Assembly: GCF_003850565.1 (NCBI RefSeq)
Contig: NZ_CP027706.1
Span: 4,836,001 to 4,900,000, forward strand
Origin: Pseudomonas sessilinigenes
Lineage (GTDB): Bacteria; Pseudomonadota; Gammaproteobacteria; Pseudomonadales; Pseudomonadaceae
Direction: 5' to 3'
DNA length: 64,000 nt
Part shown: positions 37,593 to 45,312 of the stretch, one piece after another
Layout: each line of letters opens with the position of its first letter
How positions within the stretch are numbered: position 1 is the first letter of the stretch
Notes under the pieces: model-generated
What the model saw: the letters and a program-made list of their open reading frames with translations, nothing else
Databases searched by the model: none
What the model was told of the DNA's origin: nothing
Position numbers and translations under genes: made by a program

Positions 37593-37919
37593 TCAGCGGG
37601 CCTTGAGCGCCGGGCGGATGGCGTCCCACTCACTGACCACCGCCTTGCGGCTTGACCGGTGGTACAGGCATAGCTCGATGCCGCTGCGACCCTGCATGTG
37701 CTTCTGTGGATACTGGCCCTGGAGCAAGAGGGCGCTATAGCCGACCTGGTCGTCGAACTGCGCACTGTTGCCCAGCGGCTTGGGGTTTTTCAAGCCGCTG
37801 GCCTGGATGCAGGCGCGCTGCATGGCCTGCTCCAGCTCGGCCCAGGCCTGGTCGCTGGAAGCATGGGCTGTGCCGCAAATGGCGCCGAGGCAAAGCAGGG
37901 CCAGGGTCTTGTGGTTCAT
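37593..37919 (-). CDS. Small periplasmic protein of unknown function
   Basis: A 108-residue protein starting MNHKTLALLCLGAICGTAHASS, a clean signal peptide with cleavage after AHA. The mature part is about 87 residues, with two cysteines (RACIQASG and ELCLYHRS) that could form a disulfide in the periplasm. I do not recognise it. It lies upstream of the YkgJ gene on the same strand with a 91-base gap. Confidence 0.75.
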   Translation of the reverse strand: MNHKTLALLCLGAICGTAHASSDQAWAELEQAMQRACIQASGLKNPKPLGNSAQFDDQVGYSALLLQGQYPQKHMQGRSGIELCLYHRSSRKAVVSEWDAIRPALKAR

Positions 37920-38114
37920 GGGGCGAGATCTCAAGGCGTGATACCCAGGTGGACCCCGGCGACGGCCTGTCGTTCGCTGCCGCCGCAGGATTGTGCTTCA
38001 TGTGGCCGCTGTCGCGCGCACGGAAGAGGAGGGAATCGCTGAGGGGCGCGGGTCCTGTCGCAGTTTCGCAGGCCTGGCAGCGGCTACAGGCCGGGCGTGT
38101 TGGCGCAAGTTTGC

Positions 38115-38594
38115 CTATGGCCCCCGTTCGCGGCGGACCACTTGCATGCCGGCACTGTCGTACAGGCGGCGGGCGCGCAGGTTGTCTTCCAGCACCTTGA
38201 GATCGAGCCGCTCTTCCCGGCGTTCGGCGAACATCACGAACACCTGTTGCAGCAGGGCCCGGCCCAGGCCTCGGCCACGGGCGTCGGCATGCACCACCAG
38301 GTCCTTGAGGTAGGCGCTGGTCCAGCACTGGGCAACGCCTATCACGTGCCCGGCCTCCAGGAGCACCAGGCACAGATCGGGATCGTATTCGGCATCGGTC
38401 TCGAAGGCCTTGCGCCAGGTATCGAGGTCCGGGACGCGACCGCCACCATCCAGGTAGCCCAATTGCATCAAGTGATGCACCTGGGGCGCCAGTTCCAGGC
38501 TGTAGGACTGCAGGCTGACCCCGGCCGGCCATTGGGGGGCGAGTTGCGGGCCGGTCAGGTCACGGCGCATCAACAGGCAGTAGCGTTCCTCCAA
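38115..38594 (-). CDS. GNAT-family N-acetyltransferase
   Basis: A 159-residue single-domain GNAT protein. The acetyl-CoA site is visible in YLKDLVVHADARGRGLGRALLQQVF (the R-x-x-G-x-G/A loop), followed by DLKVLEDNLRARRLYDSAGMQVVRRE, the typical motif B helix. The substrate cannot be told. It starts three bases after the cheV stop, so the two are probably cotranscribed. Confidence 0.88.
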   Translation of the reverse strand: MEERYCLLMRRDLTGPQLAPQWPAGVSLQSYSLELAPQVHHLMQLGYLDGGGRVPDLDTWRKAFETDAEYDPDLCLVLLEAGHVIGVAQCWTSAYLKDLVVHADARGRGLGRALLQQVFVMFAERREERLDLKVLEDNLRARRLYDSAGMQVVRRERGP

Positions 38595-38597
38595 GAC

Positions 38598-39500
38598 TCA
38601 ACCTCCCTGGGCGGCGATCGCCTTGGCTGCATCGATCAGGCAACGGGTCAGCTCCGGCGAGGAGAACTTGGTCAGCACCGCATTGGCCCCGGCCTGGCGC
38701 GCTTTCTCACTGTTCATCGCGCTGTCCAGGGAGGTGTGCAGCAGCACATACAGGTGGGCGAAATCCGGGGTCTCGCGCAGGGTCCGGGTCAGGGCGTAGC
38801 CGTCCATCTCGGACATTTCGATATCCGAGACGATCAGGTTGATCTCGTTGGCCGTGCCTTGCAGTTCCAGCAGGCAGTCGATGGCTTCCTTGGCGCTGCG
38901 GGCGGTGTGGCATTGCAGACCGAGGTTGCGCAGTGTGTGCACCGACTGCTGCAGCGCCACCTGGCTGTCGTCCACCACCAGGATGCGCGCGTTGCCCAGG
39001 ACCTCGGCGTCTTCCATGCTCAGCTCGGTGGGGGCCATTTCGATCTGGGTCGGGGCGATGCCGTGGATCACTTTCTCGATATCCAGCACCTGGACCAGGG
39101 TCCCGTCGACCTGGGTTACGCCGGTGATGTAGGACCTGACGCCGCCCGAGCCGTAGGGCGGTGGACGAATATCGGTAGTCAGGCAATGCACGATCTTGCT
39201 CACGGCCTGCACATGCAGGCCCTGCTTGGAACGGCTGACGTCGGTGACGATCAGGCAACCGGCATCCGGATCAGCCAGGGGACGCTCGCCGATGGCCCGG
39301 CTGAGATCGATCACCGACAACGAGTTGCCGCGCAGGGTGGCGATGCCTTTCACATGGGGGTGGGATTCCGGCAGCTTGGTCAGCGGCGGGCAGGGAATGA
39401 TTTCACTGACTTTAAGCAGGTTGATTGCCATCAGCTTGCCGCTGCGCAAGGTAAACAGCAGAAGCGAAAGCGAATCTGCGCGGGCTTTGTTGGAGGACAT
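38598..39500 (-). CDS. cheV: Chemotaxis coupling protein CheV
   Basis: A 300-residue fusion of a CheW-like domain (about 10-165; LLLFTLRSGKLMAINLLKVSEII, VKGIATLRGNSLSVIDLSRAIG) and a response-regulator receiver domain (ILVVDDSQVALQQSV, with the phospho-acceptor Asp in LIVSDIEMSEMDGYALT). CheV couples receptors to CheA and is thought to adapt signalling by phosphorylation. I use the ATG at 39500 (MSSNKARADSLSL); the upstream in-frame start adds 16 residues without similarity. Confidence 0.93.
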   Translation of the reverse strand: MSSNKARADSLSLLLFTLRSGKLMAINLLKVSEIIPCPPLTKLPESHPHVKGIATLRGNSLSVIDLSRAIGERPLADPDAGCLIVTDVSRSKQGLHVQAVSKIVHCLTTDIRPPPYGSGGVRSYITGVTQVDGTLVQVLDIEKVIHGIAPTQIEMAPTELSMEDAEVLGNARILVVDDSQVALQQSVHTLRNLGLQCHTARSAKEAIDCLLELQGTANEINLIVSDIEMSEMDGYALTRTLRETPDFAHLYVLLHTSLDSAMNSEKARQAGANAVLTKFSSPELTRCLIDAAKAIAAQGG

Positions 39501-39643
39501 AAAAACCTTCTTCTTGAAAAATTGGCGCGTGGTTCGAACCACGGACAACCATTGATAACGGGTTATCGACGCTTTCAGGGCAGGCTTTAGTCGGATTGCC
39601 CGCTCACTTGAGTCAGTGTCACGGCCTGTACGTGCCTGTGCTG

Positions 39644-39668
39644 CCGGCCCAGCGATGACCTGGGCCGG
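39644..39668 (-). other. Perfect hairpin just past fhpR, no T-tract
   Basis: CCGGCCCAG (39644-39652) pairs with CTGGGCCGG (39660-39668) around a seven-base loop, four bases beyond the fhpR stop. No T-run follows on the minus strand, so it may stabilise the 3' end or act with Rho rather than terminate by itself. Confidence 0.55.
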
Positions 39669-39671
39669 GAG

Positions 39672-41228
39672 TCATTTCAGGCCCAGGCGTTTGGCCAGGC
39701 GGTTGAGGTTGGCCCTGTCCAAGCCTAGCTCACGGGCAGCCGCGGCCCAGTTGTGCTGGTGTCGTTCAAGGCAGGTTTCGATCAGTTGGCGCTGGTAGTG
39801 CTCGGTAGCCAGGCGCAGGTCGCCATGGGGGGCTGGCGCAGGCAATGCTTCGCAGACGAGGTCAGGGGAAATGGCCGCTCTTTCGTTGGCCAGGGGCAGG
39901 TCCAGGTCCTGGGCGTCCAGGCTGAGAATCCGCGGTCGCTCACGGCAGTTGCCCAGGGCCTTGAGGGCGCTGCGGCCGATCAGGTGCTCCAGTTCGCGGA
40001 CGTTGCCCGGCCAGTTGTAGGCCAGCAAGGCTGCCTGGGCCTCGGCGTTGAGGCGCAGGCTGCCCAGGCCCATGCGTGAGCGGTTCTGTTCCAGGAAGTA
40101 GCCGCTGAGCAGCAAGACGTCGCGTCCTCGCTCGCGCAGGGATGGTACCCGTAGCGGGTACACGCTGAGGCGGTGGTAGAAGTCGGCACGATAGCGACCG
40201 TTGCGTACCTCTTGTGCCAAGTCGCGGTTGGTGGCGGCGATCAGGCGCACATCCACCCGATGCTCCTTGTCCGAGCCCAGGCGCTGCAACTGGCCGCTTT
40301 GCAGCACGCGCAGCAGCTTGGCCTGTACGGTCAGTGACAACTCACCCACTTCATCGAGGAACAGGGTGCCGCCATTGGCCAGTTCGAACTTGCCCCGGCG
40401 ATCCTGGGTGGCCCCGGTGAACGCCCCCCGGACATGGCCGAACAGCTCGCTTTCCACCAGGGTGTCGGGCAGTGCCGCGCAATTGAGGCTGATCAGCGGC
40501 TGCTCGGCGCGCAGCGAGGCGGCATGGATAGCCTGGGCCACCAACTCCTTGCCAACCCCGGTTTCACCGGTGATCAGCACCGTCAGGTCGCTGCTGCCCA
40601 CCAGGGCGATTTCTTCCATCAGGTGCTTGTGGGCCTTGCTCTGGCCGATCATTTCCCGGTGTTGGCCGCTGGCCTGGCGATAGACCTCTGCGCGCTGGTG
40701 CTCGTTCTCGGCGCGCAGGGCCAGGCGCTCGATGCGTTCGGCGGCGCTGACCGTGGCCGCAGCCAGGCTGGCGAAGGCCTGCAGGGCATCCAGTTCGATG
40801 GGTTCGAAGCGTTGCGGGTCCAGTGCATCGAGGGTCAGCAGGCCCCATGGGCGTTCGTCGACGAACAGTGGGCAGCCCATGCAGTCGTGGATTTCCAGGT
40901 GCTCATCGAGCCCTTCCACCAAGCCATCGTAAGGGTCGGGTAGCTGGCTGTCGCTGGCGAAGCGGGTTGGCCCCGGGCTGCCCAGCAACGCGGCGAAGCG
41001 TGGGTGCTCGCTGACCTTGAAGCGCCGGCCCAGGGTGTCGGTGCTCAGGCCGTCGACGGCTAGCGGTACCAGCCACTCGCCATCCAGGCGCAACAGTGCG
41101 GCGGCATCGCAAGGCAAGAGCACGCGCAGGGCCTCCAGCAGGCGTCGATAGCGTTCGCCTTCCGGCAATTCCCGTGACAGGTCGGTGACCAGGGGTAGCA
41201 GGGTGGTGAGCAGGGCTTTTGCAGTCAT
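39672..41228 (-). CDS. fhpR: Nitric-oxide-sensing sigma-54 activator (NorR/FhpR)
   Basis: A 518-residue enhancer-binding protein: an N-terminal GAF domain (about 20-165) that in NorR holds a mononuclear NO-sensing iron; an AAA+ domain with Walker A GETGVGKELVAQAIH, the sigma-54 contact loop GAFTGA in FGHVRGAFTGATQ, and Walker B GGTLFLDEVGEL; and a Fis-type helix-turn-helix (NWAAAARELGLDRANLNRLAKRLGL). It is divergent from the flavohemoprotein gene. P. aeruginosa FhpR activates fhp in just this arrangement. A GT-N7-AC site spans its own start, so self-repression is likely. Confidence 0.94.
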   Translation of the reverse strand: MTAKALLTTLLPLVTDLSRELPEGERYRRLLEALRVLLPCDAAALLRLDGEWLVPLAVDGLSTDTLGRRFKVSEHPRFAALLGSPGPTRFASDSQLPDPYDGLVEGLDEHLEIHDCMGCPLFVDERPWGLLTLDALDPQRFEPIELDALQAFASLAAATVSAAERIERLALRAENEHQRAEVYRQASGQHREMIGQSKAHKHLMEEIALVGSSDLTVLITGETGVGKELVAQAIHAASLRAEQPLISLNCAALPDTLVESELFGHVRGAFTGATQDRRGKFELANGGTLFLDEVGELSLTVQAKLLRVLQSGQLQRLGSDKEHRVDVRLIAATNRDLAQEVRNGRYRADFYHRLSVYPLRVPSLRERGRDVLLLSGYFLEQNRSRMGLGSLRLNAEAQAALLAYNWPGNVRELEHLIGRSALKALGNCRERPRILSLDAQDLDLPLANERAAISPDLVCEALPAPAPHGDLRLATEHYQRQLIETCLERHQHNWAAAARELGLDRANLNRLAKRLGLK

Positions 41229-41336
41229 AGTGACTCCTTGTAGTCGATGCGACTATAAATCTATTGAAGTCTTTATGACTACTATGTTCATAAGATATTG
41301 AATTTAAAGAATTTTTATCTTGGCACGAATACTGAT
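41224..41336 (+). promoter_or_regulatory. NorR/FhpR sites and sigma-54-type promoter of fhp
   Basis: Three matches to GT-N7-AC, the NorR half-site pattern, lie at 41224-41234, 41243-41253 and 41269-41279. A sigma-54-like element TTGGCACG-n4-CTGAT follows at 41320-41336. The -24 part is consensus, but the -12 part has GA where GC is usual. The predicted start would be near 41348, 35 bases before the fhp ATG. NO-bound regulator at the three sites would activate fhp. Confidence 0.78.
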
Positions 41337-41382
41337 TGGACAAGGGAAACCTGCAAGCAGTCATAAGTCCAGGAGTTGTCCC

Positions 41383-42564
41383 ATGCTAAGCGTCCAAGAT
41401 CGCGCCATCATCAAATCCACCGTCCCGCTGCTGGAAAGCGGTGGTGAGGCCCTGATCACCCATTTCTACCGGATGATGCTCTCGGAGTATCCAGAAGTCC
41501 GCCCGCTGTTCAACCAAGCCCACCAGGCCAGCGGCGACCAGCCCCGGGCCCTGGCCAATGGCGTGCTGATGTACGCCCGGCACATCGACCAGCTCGACCA
41601 ACTGGGAGACCTGGTCGCCAAGATCATCAACAAGCACGTTGCCTTGCAGATCTTGCCCGAGCACTACCCGATCGTCGGGACCTGCCTGTTGCGGGCGATC
41701 TCGGAAGTGCTGGGCAGCGAGATCGCCACCCAGGAGGTGATCGACGCCTGGGCAGCAGCCTACAACCAACTGGCGGATATCCTGATTGGCGCCGAGGGTG
41801 CCATTTATGACCAGAAAGCCCAGGCGCCGGGTGGCTGGCGTGGGGCCCGGGAGTTCAAGCTGGTGCGCAAGGTGCAGGAGAGTGCGGAAATCACCTCTTT
41901 GTATTTCGAGCCGGCAGACCAGGGGGCGATCCTCGCCGCCGAGCCGGGCCAGTACATCGGCCTGCAGCTGTTCATCGATGGCCAGGAAATTCGCCGCAAT
42001 TACTCGCTGTCGGCGTTGTCCGACCAGGGCCAGTACCGCATCAGCGTCAAGCGCGAGGCCGGTGGCGTGGCTTCCAACTACCTGCATGACCAATGCCCGG
42101 TGGGCAGTAGCATCATGCTGTTCCCGCCTGCCGGGGAGTTCACCCTCCAGGCCAGCGACAAGCCGTTGGTGCTGATCAGTGGGGGCGTCGGCATCACCCC
42201 GACCCTGCCGATGCTGGAGGCAGCCCTGGCCACCGAGCGCCCGGTGCACTTTATCCACTGCGCCCGCAATGGCCAGGTGCATGCCTTCCGCCAGTGGGTC
42301 GATGCCCTGGCCGCGCGTTATCCACAGCTCAAGCGCTTCTATTGCTATGCCGAGGATGATGGCGTCAGCCCGGCGGCCGACACCCTGGGCCTGTTGACCC
42401 AGGACCAACTGGCACAGTGGCTGCCCGAGCAGCGCGATCTGGATGCCTACTTCCTCGGGCCCAAGGGCTTCATGGCCGCGATCAAGCGCCACCTGAAGGC
42501 CCTGGGCATTCCTGAGCAGCAGAGCCGCTACGAGTTCTTCGGCCCGGCCGCGGCCCTGGAGTAA
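41383..42564 (+). CDS. fhp: Flavohemoprotein, nitric oxide dioxygenase
   Basis: A 393-residue flavohemoglobin (Hmp/Fhp). The globin domain covers about residues 1-136, with the proximal heme His in KHVALQILPEHYPIVG. The FAD domain includes RRNYSLSALSDQGQYRISVKRE, and the NAD domain includes LISGGVGITPTLPMLEAAL with a late FLGPKGFM. It oxidises NO to nitrate using O2 and NADH, protecting respiration. The ATG at 41383 (MLSVQDRAI) has an AGGAG upstream. Regulation by FhpR is indicated by the divergent arrangement and sites. Confidence 0.97.
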   Translation: MLSVQDRAIIKSTVPLLESGGEALITHFYRMMLSEYPEVRPLFNQAHQASGDQPRALANGVLMYARHIDQLDQLGDLVAKIINKHVALQILPEHYPIVGTCLLRAISEVLGSEIATQEVIDAWAAAYNQLADILIGAEGAIYDQKAQAPGGWRGAREFKLVRKVQESAEITSLYFEPADQGAILAAEPGQYIGLQLFIDGQEIRRNYSLSALSDQGQYRISVKREAGGVASNYLHDQCPVGSSIMLFPPAGEFTLQASDKPLVLISGGVGITPTLPMLEAALATERPVHFIHCARNGQVHAFRQWVDALAARYPQLKRFYCYAEDDGVSPAADTLGLLTQDQLAQWLPEQRDLDAYFLGPKGFMAAIKRHLKALGIPEQQSRYEFFGPAAALE

Positions 42565-42610
42565 CCCTCCCACCTGCCGTAATGCCGATCAGTCAAGGAA
42601 GGTGATTCCC

Positions 42611-42712
42611 TGTAGGAGCGAGGCTTGCTCGCGATGGTGGTTAACGCTAGTGCGTGTTCACTGGATAAACCCAGCGCTCTGAAGTCCATCGCGGGCAAGA
42701 CTCGCTCCTACA
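42611..42712. repeat. REP doublet (REPIN) after fhp
   Basis: Two 27-base REP-like arms face each other: 42611-42637 (TGTAGGAGCGAGGCTTGCTC...) and 42686-42712, its reverse complement with two mismatches. They are separated by 48 bases. This is the short mobile REPIN form abundant in P. fluorescens-group genomes, mobilised by RAYT transposases. It can form a long cruciform or mRNA hairpin and may also stop transcription from fhp. Confidence 0.9.
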
Positions 42713-43063
42713 GCATTACCCGCCTACCTGCTCCTGTTCTCCAGGAGCCTTGGGGCATCGGCAATTTCCCCAGCCATTGGCCAACCTTGAAAGGGTGGCT
42801 GGCGCGTTAATCCCGACTTAACCTGCCTGTCGTTAATTTCCTGCGATATCGTCCGGGACGCGATGGCCTGGGCGATCCGTTCGATTCCGTCGCTCGCCCG
42901 GCAGGCCTTGGCTTGCAGCGGGCAAGCCGTGCATTCAAAGGTCATGTTCAGCGTGTAGACTTCCGGGCACTGCGACGGCGAACCGGCCATTTGGCAATTT
43001 CACAGCGCGCCGCCGCGATTAGAGGCGGGCGGGCCGCTGCAACACACAGAAAAAGGAATAGGG
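42713..43063. other. Spacer between REPIN and dsbB, no confident gene
   Basis: A minus-strand frame (42724-42990, 88 codons) is open here and contains ECTACPLQAKACRASDGIERIAQ. The C-x2-C-x5-C arrangement followed by an ERI motif recalls the cysteine segment of IS1182-type transposases, but only this short piece is present and no ribosome site precedes it. I therefore do not call a gene. A decayed transposase fragment or a small unknown cysteine protein are both possible. Confidence 0.35.
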
Positions 43064-43573
43064 ATGAGTGACGACAGACTGCGTTTGGGACGTGAACGGC
43101 GCTTCCTGGTGCTGCTGGGGGTTATCTGCCTGGCACTGATCGGCGGTGCCCTGTACATGCAGGTGGTATTGGGCGAGGCGCCTTGCCCGCTGTGTATCCT
43201 GCAACGCTATGCCTTGTTGCTGATCGCGATCTTCGCCTTCATCGGCGCGGCCCTCAGCTCGCGGCGGGGGGTCACCATCATGGAGACCCTGGTGGTCATC
43301 TGCGCCATCGCCGGCGCCGGAGTGGCCGGGCACCATGTGTATACCCAGTTCTACCCGGCGGTGAGTTGCGGCATCGATGTGCTGCAGCCGATCGTCGATA
43401 GTCTGCCGCTGGCGAGCATCTTTCCCCTGGGCTTCCAGGTCGATGGTTTCTGCTCCACGCCGTACCCGCCGATCCTGGGCTTGTCCCTGGCCCAGTGGGC
43501 GTTGCTGGCGTTCGTGCTGACGGTGATCCTGGTGCCGCTGGGCGTGGTGCGCAACCGCAAGCAAAGCTACTGA
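43064..43573 (+). CDS. dsbB: Disulfide bond formation protein DsbB
   Basis: A 169-residue membrane protein with four membrane segments. The quinone-side pair is CPLC in EAPCPLCILQRYALL; the periplasmic loop pair is in AVSCGIDVLQ and VDGFCSTPYPP. DsbB reoxidises DsbA and passes electrons to ubiquinone. A ribosome site AGGAATAGGG precedes the ATG. The next operon encodes a ubiquinol oxidase, which could reoxidise the quinol. It ends at a strong terminator. Pseudomonads often have two DsbB proteins, so this may be DsbB1 or DsbB2. Confidence 0.93.
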   Translation: MSDDRLRLGRERRFLVLLGVICLALIGGALYMQVVLGEAPCPLCILQRYALLLIAIFAFIGAALSSRRGVTIMETLVVICAIAGAGVAGHHVYTQFYPAVSCGIDVLQPIVDSLPLASIFPLGFQVDGFCSTPYPPILGLSLAQWALLAFVLTVILVPLGVVRNRKQSY

Positions 43574-43581
43574 TCCCTTCG

Positions 43582-43619
43582 AAAAGCCCCGGCCCCTCCA
43601 CAGGGGCCGGGGCTTTTTT
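43582..43619 (+). terminator. Rho-independent terminator of dsbB
   Basis: AAAAGCCCCGGCCCCT (43582-43597) pairs perfectly with AGGGGCCGGGGCTTTT (43602-43617) around CCAC, followed by more T. It begins nine bases past the dsbB stop. Confidence 0.95.
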
Positions 43620-44364
43620 GTCGGACACGAGGTGACCGGCAAGGTGGTGATTTGTGACAAGCGTGGGTGCAACAAAAGTGCGACATGTTGTCACACTGCC
43701 GCTGTCGCAGAGGGGCGGGGGAATGGTTTCAAGAGACTGCAAATTACCTGACTGGTTCAATCTGTGCCTGTCAGTTTGTGCACGTCGACAGGACCGCAAA
43801 AAACCATAGCCTGCTATCTATACAATTCTTCACAGACCCCGTTTTATAAGGGCTGAGGCATATGGATGGCGGCTTTCAGCGGTTTTTAAGGCCCCCGGAG
43901 TAGGGGGGCATGAGGGGCTTTTTTGGGGTTTTTGTTGCGAATGAAAATCGATATGATTCGGCGGCTTCGTAACAATCATGTGGGATTGTTGCGGTCAGCG
44001 ATAAAAATTATTTCGGGATAAGACATGGTTTATAAAACGCGACATATCTACAATCGCCCGCACTGAATTTCCGACGCTGCTCACCCCTGAGCACACGAGG
44101 ATGGTCGAGGAGTGGATTGAGCGCTCCATGCGACTGCAGGTGTCGGCGCCTTCCTAACTTCCGCACCAAATGGAATTGGTCTGTAACAAGGCCTTTGACC
44201 ACGAGATCGAATAAGAACCACTGCTAGCCCGGGATGTGTCGTTGAGCGTTTCACGCAACGGGCAGGCCCTTATTCAATTGAAGAAAAATGCCAACCCTTG
44301 GCAGGGTGAAGTGTTGGCGATCAAAACCCAACTGCATTGCGCAAGCTGCTTTAGAGGTCGTGAG
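43620..44364 (+). promoter_or_regulatory. Long upstream region of the cyo operon
   Basis: About 745 bases without a convincing gene. A GC-rich hairpin pairs 43891-43896 with 43904-43909 and is followed by GGGGCTTTTTT ending near 43925. This resembles a terminator or attenuator and could end a short transcript starting near 43830. An ORF-like stretch without a good start at about 44036-44157 ends TRMVEEWIERSMRLQVSAPS-like and may be coding debris. No clear TTGAT-N4-ATCAA Anr box was found. The promoter of cyoA should lie here. Confidence 0.45.
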
Positions 44365-45309
44365 ATGAGTAAAAACAGGTACCCCAGATTACTAGGCTTA
44401 TTGCCGCTGCTCAGCATGTTGATGCTGGGAGGCTGCAAATGGACCTTGCTTGATCCCAAGGGTCAGGTTGGTCTGGATGAACGAAACCTGATCATCACTG
44501 CAACCATTCTGATGCTGCTGGTGGTGGTACCGGTCATTATCATGACCTTCGCCTTCGCCTGGAAATATCGCGCTTCCAACAAGGACGCGACCTACGCACC
44601 GAAGTGGTCCCACTCCACCAAGATCGAAGTGGCCGTATGGGCCGTGCCGATCATGATCATCATTGCCCTGGGCTATGTGACCTACAAGTCGACCCACGCC
44701 CTGGACCCGTATCGTCCACTGGAGTCCGACGTCAAGCCGGTGACCATCGAAGTGGTCGCGATGGACTGGAAGTGGCTGTTCATCTATCCCGATCAAGGGA
44801 TCGCCACCGTCAACAAGATCGTGTTCCCGGCCCATACCCCGGTCAACTTCCGCGTGACCTCCGACACCGTGATGAACTCGTTCTTCATCCCGGGCCTGGG
44901 CGGCCAGATCTACGCGATGGCGGGCATGACCACCAAGCTGCACCTGATTGCCAACCAGAACACCGAACTTGAAGGTATCTCCGCCAACTACAGCGGCGCG
45001 GGTTTCACCGGCATGAAGTTCAAAGCGATCGCAACCAGCCAGGAAGAGTTCGACGCCTGGGTAAACGAAGTCAAGAAGGCACCTAAACAGCTGGACACAG
45101 CTGAATACGCGGCCCTTTCCAAGCCAAGCCAGAACAACCCTGTGGAGCTCTACTCCTCGTACGCGCCAAACCTGTTCCAGACCATCGTCGACAAGTATGA
45201 AGGTATGACTCCAGGCAAGCCGCTCAAGCACGAGAAGAAAGAGAAAGAAGTGGCCACTTCGCAGGGAATGGACATGAGCTCGCATTCAGCTGCCGGGGCA
45301 GAGGAGTAA
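44365..45309 (+). CDS. cyoA: Cytochrome bo3 ubiquinol oxidase subunit II
   Basis: A 314-residue lipoprotein subunit II of the quinol oxidase. The signal sequence has a lipobox (MLMLGGCKW) and two membrane helices follow (LIITATILMLLVVVPVIIMTFAF and VAVWAVPIMIIIALGYVTY). The periplasmic cupredoxin domain (VVAMDWKWLFIYPDQGIA, NSFFIPGLGGQIYAMAGM) lacks the CuA ligand set, as expected for a quinol oxidase. The ATG at 44365 (MSKNRYPRL) gives the signal peptide; the longer frame from 44236 does not. First gene of cyoABCDE. Confidence 0.96.
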   Translation: MSKNRYPRLLGLLPLLSMLMLGGCKWTLLDPKGQVGLDERNLIITATILMLLVVVPVIIMTFAFAWKYRASNKDATYAPKWSHSTKIEVAVWAVPIMIIIALGYVTYKSTHALDPYRPLESDVKPVTIEVVAMDWKWLFIYPDQGIATVNKIVFPAHTPVNFRVTSDTVMNSFFIPGLGGQIYAMAGMTTKLHLIANQNTELEGISANYSGAGFTGMKFKAIATSQEEFDAWVNEVKKAPKQLDTAEYAALSKPSQNNPVELYSSYAPNLFQTIVDKYEGMTPGKPLKHEKKEKEVATSQGMDMSSHSAAGAEE

Positions 45310-45312
45310 ACG

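Noticed and set aside
41224..41383. Possible fhp transcription from an ordinary sigma-70 promoter
   Set aside because: No good -35/-10 pair was seen in this stretch, whereas a sigma-54 -24 element and activator sites are present.
43667..43849. Small plus-strand ORF of 60 codons upstream of cyoA
   Set aside because: It has a poor ribosome site, unusual composition and no recognisable similarity; it is probably chance.
43620..44364. Anr/Fnr box for oxygen control of cyo
   Set aside because: I looked for TTGAT-N4-ATCAA and found no acceptable match.
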